A stretch of 64,000 bases of DNA from Erinaceus europaeus (Eukaryota; Chordata; Mammalia; Eulipotyphla; Erinaceidae): the NCBI RefSeq assembly GCF_950295315.1, contig NW_026647238.1, positions 1 through 64,000 on the forward strand, written 5' to 3'. This document shows positions 11,401 through 23,411 of the stretch, piece after piece. The position numbers were made by a program, and so were the translations under genes. Each line of letters starts with the position of its first letter. Position 1 is the stretch's first letter. The notes beneath the pieces were generated by a model. That model was not told where the DNA came from. It saw only the letters and a program-made list of their open reading frames with translations, and made no database searches.

Positions 11401-12140
11401 AATTAATTAATATTAAAATTATATATATTATATACAGTCATTACTTGTGTAATACTTTTTAACTACATATTAAGTTGTGTCATGGTGTTAGACCTTTTTC
11501 CAGGAGATTTTATGTTGTATACTTATAAATGTTACAGAACAAGCTGTTACTATTTTGCAGTTACATTTAAAGTTTAAACAGTTCATCTTAAAGTCACTTA
11601 AACTTCCTACTTGTAATTGAATTAAGAAGAGATTTTACATTTTAACAATGTGATTATGTGCTCTAAAGTGTTGAGAGAGACAACAATCTCCGGTAATCAG
11701 CAGAGGGTGTGAAATTTTCTAGACTATTTTCTTGAATTATATTAACCACAGAGTTTCAAAGATGTAAGTCAAAGCAGATGCAAAATAAATAGCTAAAAAA
11801 CAAAACAAAACAGTTATTTGTGGAGTTTGCTTTTGCCCTCACTTTATGTGAACTTTCTGTGTTTCATCAGCATTTACACTTCCTTCTTTTCTGTTAGAGT
11901 TCTAGTAGCCTGATAGGTTACACACATTATGTTGAAATGGGCATTGCAAGCATTGATGTGTTAATTTCAATGATTCTAAAAATAATAACAATTGTCTTCC
12001 ACATATATCAACAGCCAGGTAAAAGAATATTATATCCCACATCACAGCTTAGAATTAAGTCACCTAGAACTGAACAGAAAAGTTGGTGCAAGAGAAGGGA
12101 AGTATCAAGAGAGGTGAATTCTGGAGAATTAAAAGTAAGT

Positions 12141-13690
12141 TTTGTTGCATCTGCTGATCCCAACCTAATCAACACAACCAGAAGCACCTCAGCACATTTC
12201 TCTTCAGGCTGTGTCCAGAGACTTCAGGTGTGGAATCTCAACCCTTCAGTTTCATTGCTCTGGTGAGACCTTTCCTAGCTCATAGGACTCCTTAATTCCA
12301 CTTTCGGTGGTGCACTTCTTAACAAAAACTCAAAGCCTAGATATAGGCCAGGATCCACGAGATAGGGCCTATGTACATGTATCCATAAATTAGGGGAAAA
12401 TATATATCTTAATGTAAAAAATGCACAATAGTTCGCAATGAGTCAATAAATGAAGCAAGTAGGAAGACCTAAAAAGACACCTTAAAGTACCTAATGAAAC
12501 AATTTCTATTTAGACCTAGATACCCTCCTCATCTACCTCCTATTACACATTCCCTCAATCACTGCAAAGCTAACCTGGTCAAAGTAAGGACTACAAAAGC
12601 TGAATAAGGGCAAGAGACTGGCATACTTTAATGATGACTCTTCAGTCACTATCAGGCCACCCCATCACTTGGGGCCCTAGTCAGGGAGTCCCGTGATTCC
12701 CACACAGATATGATGGGTCTAGACCTCTAACAGATACCTCACACCACTGTCACTGGTCATCTTCATCAGGAACAACATAATGAACCCCTTTTGGGGGCCC
12801 CTATAGATCCTTGCCCTCAATGCGGATCAACAATGGTAGGGAATGCTCCATTTCCTGAAGGGAGGTTGGACAACATACTCTCTCTACTACCCAAGGAAGA
12901 TGGGTCCTAAAATCAGTGCAACCTGGAATGTTCCTAGCCATGACCACAGAATGTGAGCTCAGACCTACTGGGATGCAGAGGTCACATAGGCTCCTGTGTT
13001 GAATGTGGGCCCCATATCAAATTGATGGGGCTTAGAGTCAACAGTATTTATATACTTTCCCCATATTTGGAAGCTACTCTCTTCTCTGTTCCAGGTTTCT
13101 AGTCCTTTATCGAACTATGACACCATCTCTCCAGACAATAACCTGGGTTCACCTGCATATTAGATGTCAGGCAAAGTCAAAAACTAGTACAGTCATGGGC
13201 CCCTTGGAATATACCTAAAACACACCTACTGGCTTTTTCCAAAACAAAGACCCAAATCTTCATCTGCAATATTCCAGCCTTTAGGTTCATGATTAGTAAA
13301 CAATTTGTTCTGCTTTACATCTTAACTCTTTTCAGCCACCAGACCCCAAATGATATCATGATGTCAACGTAACTTACTTGGGCAAATGACCTTACCATGT
13401 GTTCTAGAGCCCCGCCTCCCCACATCCCTGCCCCACTAGGGAAAGAGAGAGACAGGCTGTGAGAATGGATCAACCTGCCAATGCCCATGTTCAGTGGAGA
13501 AGCAATGATAGAAGCCAGACCTCCCACCTTCTGCACCCCATATTGATTCTGGGTTCATATTCCCTGAGGGATAAAGAATATGGAAGCTATCAAGGAACAG
13601 GATTGGATACGGAGTTCTGGGGTTGGGAACTGTGTGTAAATGTCCCTCTTAGCCTATAGTCTTGTCAATATTTCTATTTTACAAATAAAA
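12141..13690 (+). mobile_element. L1 3'UTR fragment, long-3'UTR subfamily
   Basis: It matches the 3'UTR of the L1 at 7357-8844 at both ends but carries about 800 bp more in the middle (about 12430-13260). It ends with the conserved gggaattgtgtggag-like block, here diverged, and an AATAAA-bearing A tail. A SINE follows directly at 13703. Open frames inside are chance. Confidence 0.8.
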
Positions 13691-13702
13691 ATTAAAAAAA
13701 GA

Positions 13703-13935
13703 GGGGGGCTGGGTGGCACACCTGGATGAGCACTCATATTACAGTGCACAAGGACCTGGGTTCGAGCCCCTGGTCCCCACCTACAGGGGGAAAGCTTTAT
13801 GAGTGGTGAAGCAGTGCTGCAGGTGTCTCTCTGTCTCTCCTTTTCTCTCTCTCTCTCTCTGTCTATCTCCCCTCCTCCTCTCAATTTCTGGCTGTCTCTA
13901 TCCAATAAATAAAGATAATAAAAAAAATTTTTTAA
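13703..13935 (+). repeat. ERI-like SINE (older subfamily)
   Basis: gggctgggtggcacacctgg head, CT repeat middle, caataaataaagataataaa tail. It sits at the A tail of the L1 at 12141-13690. Confidence 0.85.
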
Positions 13936-13994
13936 AGAAAAAAAAATTTGTAAGAAATGCCTTACACACTGTGATCAAAAGAAAGCAAACCACT

Positions 13995-14145
13995 GGGTAC
14001 CAGGCAGGAGCACACCTGGTAGAATACACACATTACCGTGTGCAAGGAGCCAAGTTCAATCACAGGGCCACCCACCTCCAGTGGCAATTTAAATTAAAAA
14101 AAAGAAGAAGAAAAAGGAGGAGTAGGAGGAGAGGCAGCAAGCCAT
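13995..14145 (+). repeat. Old ERI-like SINE fragment
   Basis: Diverged head (caggcaggagcacacctggt) and an A/G-rich tail; most of the middle is missing. Confidence 0.65.
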
Positions 14146-14587
14146 TAACTTTACCAGGGTCTCAGAAATTAATGCATTTGCTATTTACAATATAGTGAAG
14201 AAGTTTATGTTTATCATGGTTATGAAAGCAAGGTGGATAAACTAAAATATGAAAGGGTAATATGAAAGGGTAAAGTAAGATTATTAAAAATTTCTACATA
14301 TTTATGTTTAAATATCCATAAAATGTGCATGAATCTGCTAGTGTTAGACATACATAATTCTACATGGATTCCAGCTTATAGAGCATACTCTATATCATGT
14401 TGATAATTAATGTGGAAATATACATCAGAACCTACAGAAAATAAACCACTAATTCTACAATCTACATGGCAATGTAAAAGATAATAAATTAAAAAATATC
14501 AAAGAAATGGTACTATAAAGCCTCAAGAACGATTAGCCTTTTAGAAGACAACAGAAAACAAAATCTATACATTTTAAGTTTGATTAT

Positions 14588-15006
14588 TGTTGCCCTTGGC
14601 CCTTAAGCCAACCCACCTGCTCTGCTTCATCCTCCATTGCTGATACTATGGTCTATTTACATAATCATTGTTTTGCCTGAGACCCACCCTGCCTGTAGGG
14701 TATTAATTAATCCCACCAGTTAAAACTGTCACAACAACTACTATGGAAGCTTTCTACCTTCCCACTTTTTCCTTTTCTCCACCCCCTTTCCTAGCCATTT
14801 CCTTTTCCAACTTGCCACTTCCGTTTCAAAATATATACAAGCTTTGTCTCTGATCAATAAAGACACATTGCGTTCCGCTCTGCCATGAGTTCCTGGTTCC
14901 TCTCCCGAGTGGCTGAATAAGCAGCAGCCCAGGTTGGCTCTGATCGAGTTCTCTCCAACCCAGAGAGCACGTGCCCAGGAAGAAACACCCTCACGCTAGC
15001 CCAGCA
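14588..15006 (+). mobile_element. Solo LTR of an endogenous retrovirus
   Basis: 419 bp starting TG and ending CA, flanked by an exact 6-bp duplication gattat (14582-14587 and 15007-15012). It has a TATA-like stretch near 14829 and an AATAAA polyadenylation signal at 14856-14861, giving a plausible U3-R-U5 order on the plus strand. No internal retroviral sequence is next to it, so it is the product of LTR-LTR recombination. Six-bp duplications are typical of class II (betaretrovirus-like) elements, but the family is not identified. Confidence 0.85.
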
Positions 15007-15147
15007 GATTATAACATTTTATGAGTAATACCAAAGGCATGATCCATGAAAAGAAAGCATTTTGAGGCCCTTGCTAATCCATGGGAACACCAATCTAGGG
15101 GAAGATTTCTGAGCAATGGAGCAGCTTGAGTTGTCTCTCATATTTTT

Positions 15148-15650
15148 TTTTCTTTCTATTGTATTTGATAGGATAGAAAAACAAAGAAGGGGGAGTCAGG
15201 CTGTAGTGCAGCGGGCTAAGAGCAGGTGGCGCAAAGCACAAGGACCGGCATAAGGATCCCGGTTCGAACCCTGGCTCCCCACCTGCAGGGGAGTCACTTC
15301 ACAGGCGGTGAAGCAGGTCTGCAGGTGTCTATCTTTCTCTCCTCCTCTCTGTCATCCCCTCCTCTCTCCATTTCTCTCTGTCCTATCCAACAACGACAAC
15401 AACAATAATAACTACAACAATAAAACAACAAGGGCAACAAAAGGGAATAAATAAATAAAATAAATATCAAAAAAAGAAAAACAAAGAAGGGGGATAGATA
15501 GACAGGAAGAAAGAAATATAAAAACCTGCAGACTTGCTCCACTGCTTGTGAAGCATTGCTGGAGCAGGTGGAGAATGGGGGCCTTGAGAACAGATCCTTG
15601 CACACCATAATGTGTGTGCTCAAATAGGTGCACCACCTGCTGACCCCTAT
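15148..15650 (-). repeat. Older SINE interrupted by the young SINE
   Basis: The parts 15148-15191 and 15494-15650 join into one reverse-oriented SINE once the insert is removed. Confidence 0.75.
15192..15474 (+). repeat. Very young ERI-like SINE nested in an older one
   Basis: Near-intact A box (tagtgcagcggg) and B box (ggttcgaaccc). The long exact duplication agaaaaacaaagaaggggg lies at 15175-15193 and 15475-15493. Confidence 0.94.
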
Positions 15651-15789
15651 CATCTTTTTAGTCCCATTTTCTTTCAGTGTCTTTCACCTTCTATCTTAGA
15701 AATATAATAATAATAAAATGCAAAAAAATAAAAAAGAAAGCAAGACTGAGAAAGGTGGAGTCATGAAGGTGTAAAGGCCCTGGTGACAA

Positions 15790-15860
15790 GAAGGAAAAGG
15801 AGAAAAGAAGGAAGGAAGAAAGGAAGGAAGGAAGGAAGGAAGGAAGGGAGGAAGGAAGGG
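15790..15860. repeat. (GGAA)n microsatellite
   Basis: Mostly GGAA/AAGG units with few interruptions. Confidence 0.9.
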
Positions 15861-15869
15861 AAAAGAAAA

Positions 15870-17030
15870 ATTAAATAATATATAAATTGGATTTCATTAA
15901 AAATGTAAAACTCTGTTCTTCAGAACTCTATCAAAAGAAGGAGAAGACAAGTCACAAAATGGGAAAAAATGTTTGTAAAGGTTGTATCTGTTATGAAAGA
16001 CTAATATAAAATATGTAAATAAGGTCTTAAGTGAATAAGGAAAATAATTTTACTAAAATGAGTAAAAGACCTTAGCAGACATTGCATTAGTACACACATG
16101 CACATAAGTATAAATACATAGCTAGTAAATGTAGGTGCCGATGCTGCACATCATCTTTCATCAAAAAAGTGCAAATTTCAACAGCAAGAAGATAATACTG
16201 CACAGCTGTTCAAATGGTCAAAGTCTGAAGACTGAAGCATCAGTGTCTGGGCAGATGTGAAACAACAGAGACCTTGATTCATAACTGTTAAGAATAGTGT
16301 AGCCACTTGGAAAATATCTTTACAAAACTAAACACATATCTTTATCACAATATCAGGTAATCATGCTCCTGGATATTTACTCTTTGAGGTAAAAACTATG
16401 CCCACCCTTTCCAACAAATACACATGTTTAAAACAGTTATATTCATCATTACCAGACTTGGGAGTAATCGTTAACTACTAGAAATATCATAAAAAATATT
16501 ATTCAACGGTATGAAAATAAGCACTGAAGCTTTCTCTAGTGGTGGAAGCCTGGCTCAGGCCTCGGTCATTCCTATGGCAAAGCGAGCCCACTATTCAAAT
16601 GAGCTATTTTGCTGATTTAGAAAATAAGCTTTTGAGTCATGAAGTGGCATCTAGGAATGCTAAACTCACACTGTGAAATGAAAGAAATCTAAGTGAAAAG
16701 AGTGCAAAAACTGTATGACTCCAATTATATAATACTATAGAAAAGGCAAAACTATATAGACAGTGAAAAGATCAGCACTCACCATGAGTTAGTGTGGAGA
16801 CAGGGATAAATAAGGCTGATTACAGAGGATTTTTAGGGTAGTTAAACAACTCTTCATGATACTATAATGGTGAGGACATGCCACTATATACTTATCAAAG
16901 CTCATGGAATGCATAAATTAATTGAAAACTATACCAACAAAATACAGGCTTTGAGAGATTGTAATATGTCAGTGTAAGCTCGTCAATCCTAACAAATCAA
17001 TAACTCCTGGTGATTTGATAATGGGAGAAG
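15870..17030 (+). mobile_element. Ancient mammalian L1 (L1M type), forward orientation
   Basis: Same old family as 61430-62440 on the other strand: the tgtagccacttggaaaatat and gctcctggatatttactctt blocks of ORF2, then aaaaggcaaaactatataga and ggatttttagggtagttaaa of the 3'UTR. A short unidentified insert lies at about 16525-16625. Confidence 0.75.
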
Positions 17031-17034
17031 CTTA

Positions 17035-17147
17035 ATTAAAGAGTATGTCTACTTTGTCATGTACAAACCCTGGGTTCAAGCCTGGACTCCACTACACTGT
17101 GGTGCTTTTGGTTCTTTCTTTTTCTGTCTCTTTGTCACTCTTTACCT
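17035..17147 (+). repeat. Old second-family SINE fragment
   Basis: tttgtcatgtacaaaccctg, gggttcaagcctggactcca and ctctttgtcactctttacct; its A-rich tail seeded the tract that follows. Confidence 0.6.
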
Positions 17148-17480
17148 AAAAATGAAGAAGAAGAAAGAGGAGGAGGTGGAGGAAAAGAAGGAGGAGGAGG
17201 AGGAGGAAGAGGAGGAGGAGGAGAAGGAGAAGAAGAAGAGGAAGAAGAAGGAGGAGGTGGAGGAAGAGGAGGAGGAGGAGGAGAAGGAGGAGGAGGAGAA
17301 GGAGGAGGAAGAGGAGGAGAAGGAGAAGGAAGAGAAGAAGAAGAGGAAGAAGAAGGAGGAGGTGGAGGAAGAGGAGGAGGAGGAGGAGAAGGAGGAGGAG
17401 GAGGAGAAGAAGGAGGAGAAGGAGGAGGAGGAGGAGGAGGAGGAGGAGGAAGAGGAAGAGGAGAAGGAGAAGAAGAAGGG
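17148..17480. repeat. Long (GAA/GGA)n polypurine tract
   Basis: About 330 bp of almost pure purine on the plus strand apart from a few T bases, with an internal higher-order repeat (units containing gaggaggtggaggaagagga recur three times). The acidic or proline/serine-rich open frames on it are not genes. Confidence 0.95.
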
Positions 17481-18588
17481 GAAAAGTCAGCTTGGAGCAT
17501 CAAAACCCTAGCAATGACAAAATAATTACTTATTTCAGTTACTCAATTGAAACATAATTTCAAGCATCAGGAGAAGGAATATCAAATAACCATGGTCTAA
17601 TTATGAGGATGCAGTTTATTTCTGTGTAGGATAATAAAAGTTAAGAAAACGCCTTGAGAGAAAAAACGTAGATCTTCAAGGAAATGCACCCCATGATGAG
17701 ACAAAACAAACTGAGTTCAGCCTTAGCCTAGTTCCAATAACAGAACATGAAACAAACTATTTACTATTTTTAACTTTAGCATAAGAAAACTTTTTCCTAT
17801 TAGGACATCCAGCCAGAATATTAAAGTTGCCATTTGAAAAATGCCTTTACTTTCCATGTTCACTGATTCTGCCTATATCTTCATCATTTTATGAGTAAAG
17901 AAATCAAACAAACAGCCTGGCTGGTTCTCATGCTTCGACTCTTTCTCCTTGTCAGTGCAGTCTGCCATTAGAAGCTTTATTCTCCTAAAAATACATAACT
18001 ATGTTTTATCTAGGTAAAAATGATTATCTTTCCAACCAGATTCCAATTTTTTTTTGAACTTTGCTATCTAATACTCCAAAACTGGATGTAATTATTTCCC
18101 GGGATTACACTATATTTGATAATTTTCTTATCTGATATGTTATACAAATATATGTACACATGGCCAAATTTGGTCTTTTAGTCACTAGTGACTTCCAGAA
18201 TCTGTTAGTTTGTCTTCTGAGCTTGTGTTCATAAAAAGGAAATGCTGACTTAATTAATAAAAATAGCACCTGTGACTTCTGGGAGGAGGAAACATTCCAC
18301 ATAATCTCCCAGACAGCCTTCCCTATCACTATCTCTACCTCCTGGTCTCTTCACAACACATGGGAATTAATTGCTCCTTAAATACATCTAACATTTAATC
18401 TTGTGCAATATTGCCCACTAGCCACTTAACACTTTTGTTGATAGTTTTCCTACCCCAGATTCACTTATTTTACTATGAATGAATTCATTTCCTCTTTAAT
18501 CCAGAAAATTAAAATTTAAAAAAAATCAGTAATTTGCATGAGTAGATGAGTAGTCATAAAAAAGAAAATGTACCAGGGAAAATGTATC

Positions 18589-18886
18589 GGGCGGTAGCAC
18601 AATGGTTTAAACGCATATGGCGCAAAACACAAGGACCGGCCTAAGGATCCCGGTTCGAACCCCCAGCTCCCCACCTTCTGGGGAGTAACTTCACAAGCGG
18701 CGAAGCAGGTCTGCAGGTGTCTATCTTTCTCTCCCCCTCTCTGTCTTCCCTTCCTCTCTCCATTTCTATCTATCCTATCCAACAACAACGACATCAATAA
18801 CAACGACAATAACTACAACAAGGGCAACAAAAGGGAATAAATAAATATTAAAAAATAAATAAATAAAAGAAAAAATAAAAAAAAAG
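18589..18886 (+). repeat. ERI-like SINE with TSD
   Basis: gggcggtagcacaatggttt head to A tail; the duplication is ggaaaatgtatc (18577-18588) versus ggaaaatgtacc (18886-18897), one mismatch. Confidence 0.88.
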
Positions 18887-19091
18887 GAAAATGTACCAAG
18901 AACAATAATCTGCTTCTGTAAGAAAGGGAATACACTAAGTAGTATGCAACCAAACTTCAAGTAGGTAGAGTAATCAATATAAACCAATGAAGACATAGCT
19001 ACTGGGACGTGTGCTGAAGCTCTTTCTGTCTATAGACAATGTTATGTGCTCCATTGTGCCAAGGACAGACTGGTCCTTTCCAGACACTTAC

Positions 19092-19385
19092 CCTCTGACA
19101 GCATGAATAAGTCTCAGTGATGGATAGGCAGTTCGCACTTTGAGTTTATTCTTAAGGATTAATGCATTAACCCACTCCACATGCTTCTCTCCTCCTTTGA
19201 CCATGAAAGCAGGGATCCAGAGAACACTGTCATTCAGCATGGAAAGCCTATGCACAAATTTTTCTCTGTCACTCTCATTCCGAAAGCCTCCAAATGCTCT
19301 TTGTACAACTGATGGATTCATGGTAATGAAATCTGATTTAGTTCCCACATCTGCAGCAAACTCCACCACAGGGGCTAGATTACAC
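19092..19385 (-). CDS. ST8SIA4: ST8SIA4 coding exon 4 (second half of sialylmotif L to start of PSTD)
   Basis: 294 bp: one base completing Arg168, 97 codons (residues 169-265) and two bases of Gly266. The acceptor is ctttttag and the donor GG|gtaagtg. It begins with [19 protein letters not shown], the end of sialylmotif L, and carries sequons Asn204 (NES) and Asn219 (NDS). From about residue 246 it enters the polysialyltransferase domain (PSTD), a basic stretch specific to polysialyltransferases; the last part of PSTD, sialylmotif S and motifs III/VS belong to the missing last exon. The reading frame is intact and the protein sequence looks identical or nearly so to other mammals. No candidate for the last exon was found in positions 1-19091. 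Confidence 0.98.
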
Positions 19386-20269
19386 CTAAAAAGGAAAAAA
19401 AAATGGACAAATGAAAACATAATTATAAGACATCCTCTTCCAAAATAGTGTATGTGAAAAGAAGATTGGGAAATGAGCATGCCTTCTATATTTATCAGGT
19501 GGGGGGGTAAAAGATAGTCTGCTTATATAATTACAATTTCAATAAATCACAGCACACCCAGGAATACTGTCTTTAGTCACAATGTGCACTGTTTATATAA
19601 AAACTCAAACTGTCATTTACATTAATTTGACCTGTTGTCGAAGAATTCTGTTATTATCCTAAAACCACACGATATGAATTCCTAATTGGTGAATTAATGA
19701 GGGACTATTCATAAATCCTCCATTGCCATTACATATGAATCTGAAACATACACCATTTTATAAGTACAACAAATTAGTCTTGATAGTTTATTCTGCTTTC
19801 CAAATTCAATTCATTTCAATTTTATAAAGATTAGCAATTAAAGAAAGCATTTATGTATGCTGAGGTCAAGGGAACACAATTCCTTTAAGATTTTCTACAA
19901 ATACATTTTCTTGCCTTCAATAGGTATACACATATAAGAAAAGTAAGAAAAACAAAGCTACCACAATGTGATTGTTTGAGACGGTAACACAAAAAATCTC
20001 TTACTCTAAGGTAATATATCTTTCTGTTTCTTTTGAAGATATTCTCACTATGAGTGTATTCCATGTTATCATGGTTTGTGTGTCCTGTGGAGAAAGGACA
20101 GAATCTTCACTCTTGTTCTCTACACTGAAGCTCTAAGTTTCTCACAAAGTGTGTAAAAGAGTCTAAATTCTGTTCTTATTAACTGATTTAATTCTTGGAC
20201 TACAAACCACCTTTGGAAAACAACTTGAAATTTGTGTCTTTAGTTTGTGTTTTCTCCCTCTCCTCTCTC

Positions 20270-20480
20270 TCTCTCTCTCTCTCATTTTACTGAGGAGATT
20301 AATGGTTTACATTGCAGTCATTGACACATGGGTACAATGCACCAGGACCCCAAGCTCTTTCTGCCGATTCTGACTCATCTTCCTCCAGAATCCTTTGCTT
20401 TGATTGAATGTATTACGCCCAGTCTAGGTTTCACTTGGCATTTTCCTTCAGTGCCCCTATTTATTAAGTTTCACTTATAA
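20270..20480 (-). mobile_element. L1 3'UTR fragment, reverse orientation (old)
   Basis: Resembles the start of 46745-47055 (tttactgaggagattaatgg, then a diverged 3'UTR). A CT repeat at 20261-20282 precedes it. Confidence 0.45.
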
Positions 20481-21794
20481 GTAAGATAATGATAATTATA
20501 ATATATAACATAATACATAATGATGTATGTAATATAGCATTAATCCCCAATTCTAACCAAACTGATTATAAGGTTATTTGTATACTACGTGGAAATAAAT
20601 TTTGAACATCAGTATCACATACTTTTTCCTCCTCAGGTAAAGAAAACAGACAAAAGTTTGTTTGTTTGCATTGAAGTCAATATATTTCTATTAGGGGGAG
20701 ATGTCTTGAGAAACATCTTTGTCTTATCAGCAATTATTTGCAGAGGATTTCCAGTATAGAAAAAGAACAGCTTCTTCCTTTTTCTCAATAATTGCAAAAA
20801 TAATTAAAACCAGTTAAAGACAGAAGAAAAGGATTTTCTATTGTATTACATTTTCAGGAACTCAGTTTATTCTGTTAATTACTCTTGAATGACACTAAAA
20901 ATACCTTTCCCCCCATATATGCTAAAATCTAGTATTCTGACTCAATATACTTCTGAAACATGATTATCTGACCATGTGTTTTAAAACCTAGTAAGATACT
21001 TCTCAATAAAGTTCAGTTTTGAAAGAGTGGTACTTTCCACATTGCAAGCAAAAGGAAACTAACATAATAACAATATTTCTAAAGAATAAGGTTGATCTAG
21101 GGGAAAACTACACATTTGATTCAAAGGATGCTGAACAATGATGATGCTAACTGATGTTGCAAAGAGTACCAGATAGTCAGAGCAATCTTTTTTTTTTTTT
21201 GGTGGGGAGCACTTTAAATATCTACAAAGCTAGCACCAGGAGTCTAGCTTGTTCATTTTCCTTGAAGTGACTATGTCTATTTTTTTTTCACTGAAAGGAA
21301 TGATAACATAATGTCCATATGCAGTGAGTAAATTAACAACCCCATTCTTGAATAAGATATTTCATCATATAATTAGTCAAATGCCACAAATTCAGGGTAA
21401 TTTAAAAAGCCAAAATAACCAACCAGCTGTGCTGCACTCCAGCAATTCAGTAGACTTGTGAGTGTCATGTGAACTAGTAGCAATACTGCTGATTGAGCAA
21501 GAATATAAATTGATTTGAAATCACATATTCTTCATGTTTTAAAATAAATTCTTGTTAGAAGTTACAATATTCAAAAGCAGTAAGAATGTCTCAAGAACTT
21601 ATGGGCAAATACACTACTTAATGTGTTGTTTTTAATCTCATAAAACTGAAGGGTGGCCTGTTCTTTCTCAAGTATTTATTAGAAAATAGTCATTTACAAG
21701 ATGGTTGCTCTCATTTGGGTGCAATTTCATCTCTTTATGATAGGTGTCTGCACAACATCACCACTGCCGACATAAGTCCTTCTAGGTGAACATT

Positions 21795-22011
21795 ATTTAT
21801 TTATTTATTTATTTATTTTCCCTTTTGATGTCCTTATTGTTTTATTGTTGTTGTAGTTATTATTGTTGTTGTTATGATGTCGTTGTTGGATAGGACAGAG
21901 AAATGGAGAGAAGAAGGGAAGACAGAGAGAGGGGAGAAAAAGATAGACACCTGCAGACCTGCTTTACCACTTGTGAAGCGACCCTCCTGCAGGTGGGGAG
22001 TCGGGGGCTCC
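21795..22011 (-). repeat. 5'-truncated young ERI-like SINE with TSD
   Basis: Stops inside the B-box region (gtcgggggctc). TSD tctaggtgaacatt at 21781-21794 and 22012-22025. Confidence 0.9.
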
Positions 22012-22586
22012 TCTAGGTGAACATTTTTTAAAGGATAAATTTTCATGAGTGAAAGCCACTGAGTACATAAAAAATATTTCATACATTCAAGTTCTCTTTC
22101 TCCAGAAAAATGATCTTTTGTACTATTCAACATTTTGTACTTTTTTGCATATTAGAAACATGAAAACATATACACAGAAATAGGGAGTTGACTGTATACT
22201 ATATTTACTCTATTCTGCCTAAGCCTTAAATTACTAAAGTTTATTTTCTACCATTGGTTAAATAGCTGCAAAAATGTAGTTAGTTTCACTTTTACTCTGA
22301 ACTTCTGAAATATCTTCAGATCTGTACTAGATAATATTACCTCTAAATATTCCTTTATGCAAAACTGAAGGTACCTTCATTTATTTTATGATTGTTTATT
22401 TATTTTAATTCATAATGGAAAAAGGACTAATATCATGTATGACATATTAAGGATCACAGAACTTCATATTAAGGCATGTCAATATTCTCTACACATGTGA
22501 TCCTGCTTTTAACAGTTCAACAGTCCAGTGTGCAAATACTGTTACACTCTCTGAATACATTAAAAAATAGGTGACTTTGTCCTATT

Positions 22587-23411
22587 ATTTTTATTTTTTA
22601 TAAAAAGGAAACACTGACAAAACCATAGGATAAGAGGGGTACAACTCCACACAATTCCCACCACCAGAAATCTGTATCCCATCCCCTCCCCTGATAGCTT
22701 TGCTCTTCTTTAACCCTCTGGGAGTATGGACCCAAGGTCATTGTGGGATGCAGAAGGTGGAAGGTCTGGCTTCTGTAATTGCTTCCCTGATGAACATGGG
22801 CATTGACAGGTCGATCCATACTCGCAGTCTGCCTCTCTCTTTTCCTAGTGGGGTGGGGTTTTTTGGGAATTGGAGCTCTAGGACACATTGGTAAGGGTTG
22901 TCTGTCCAGGGAAGTTTGGTCAGCATCATACTAGCATCTGGAACCTGGTGGCTGAAAAAAGAGTTAACATAGAAAGCCAAACAAGTTGTTGACTAATCAT
23001 GAACCTACTCATGACCACAGAATGTGAGTTCAGATTTAGAGGGATGCAGAGGTCACATAGGCTCCTAAGCTGAATATGGGCCCCAGATTAGATCAAATTT
23101 ATGGGGTTTACAGTCAACAATATTTATACACCTTTCCCATATTTGGGAGCTACTCTCTTCCCTGATCCAGCTTTCTGGTCCTTTTTTCAGCCATGAGATC
23201 ATCTCCGGAGACTATAACTTGTATCCAACTGCATATCATATTTCAGACTCGGGGAAAAAAACGAGTATAGTCATAGGCCCTTTGGAATATAACTAAAATA
23301 TGTCTACTAGCTATCTAGAAAACGGAGACCCCCCAACTCTTCATCTGTAATACTCTAGCCTTTAGGTTCATGATTAGTCAACAACTTGTCCTGGCTTTAT
23401 ATGTTAACTCT
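22587..23411 (-). mobile_element. Twin-primed (5'-inverted) L1 3'UTR insertion
   Basis: 22587-23005 is the reverse complement of the L1 3'UTR end, with T-rich tail at the left. 23008-23411 is an upstream part of the same 3'UTR in plus orientation. About 50 bp of 3'UTR (around ttcatgattagtcaacaact) occurs in both arms. The TSD ctttgtcctatt lies at 22575-22586 and 23412-23423. Order, inversion and junction duplication fit twin priming of a minus-strand insertion. Confidence 0.9.

Larger units (their letters stand above)
1..19091 (-). other. ST8SIA4: ST8SIA4 intron 4 (partial; continues beyond the window)
   Basis: At least 19 kb; the last coding exon is not in the window. It is densely occupied by retroelements listed below. 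Stretches in which I recognise nothing: 1100-1575, 2280-2720, 2780-3235, 4140-4530, 4840-5490, 5830-6480, 8885-9300, 9520-10740, 11400-12140, 14200-14580, 17500-18560. Confidence 0.85.

Noticed and set aside
14588..15006. Processed pseudogene based on its AATAAA signal
   Set aside because: TG/CA ends and the 6-bp duplication identify a solo LTR; there is no poly(A) tail.
17059..17511. 150-residue acidic open frame and a proline/serine-rich frame on the other strand
   Set aside because: They are translations of the GAA/GGA microsatellite; no start context, domain or conservation.
1..19091. Search for the last ST8SIA4 exon
   Set aside because: No frame encodes the expected continuation after Gly266 (sialylmotif S); the exon must lie outside the window.
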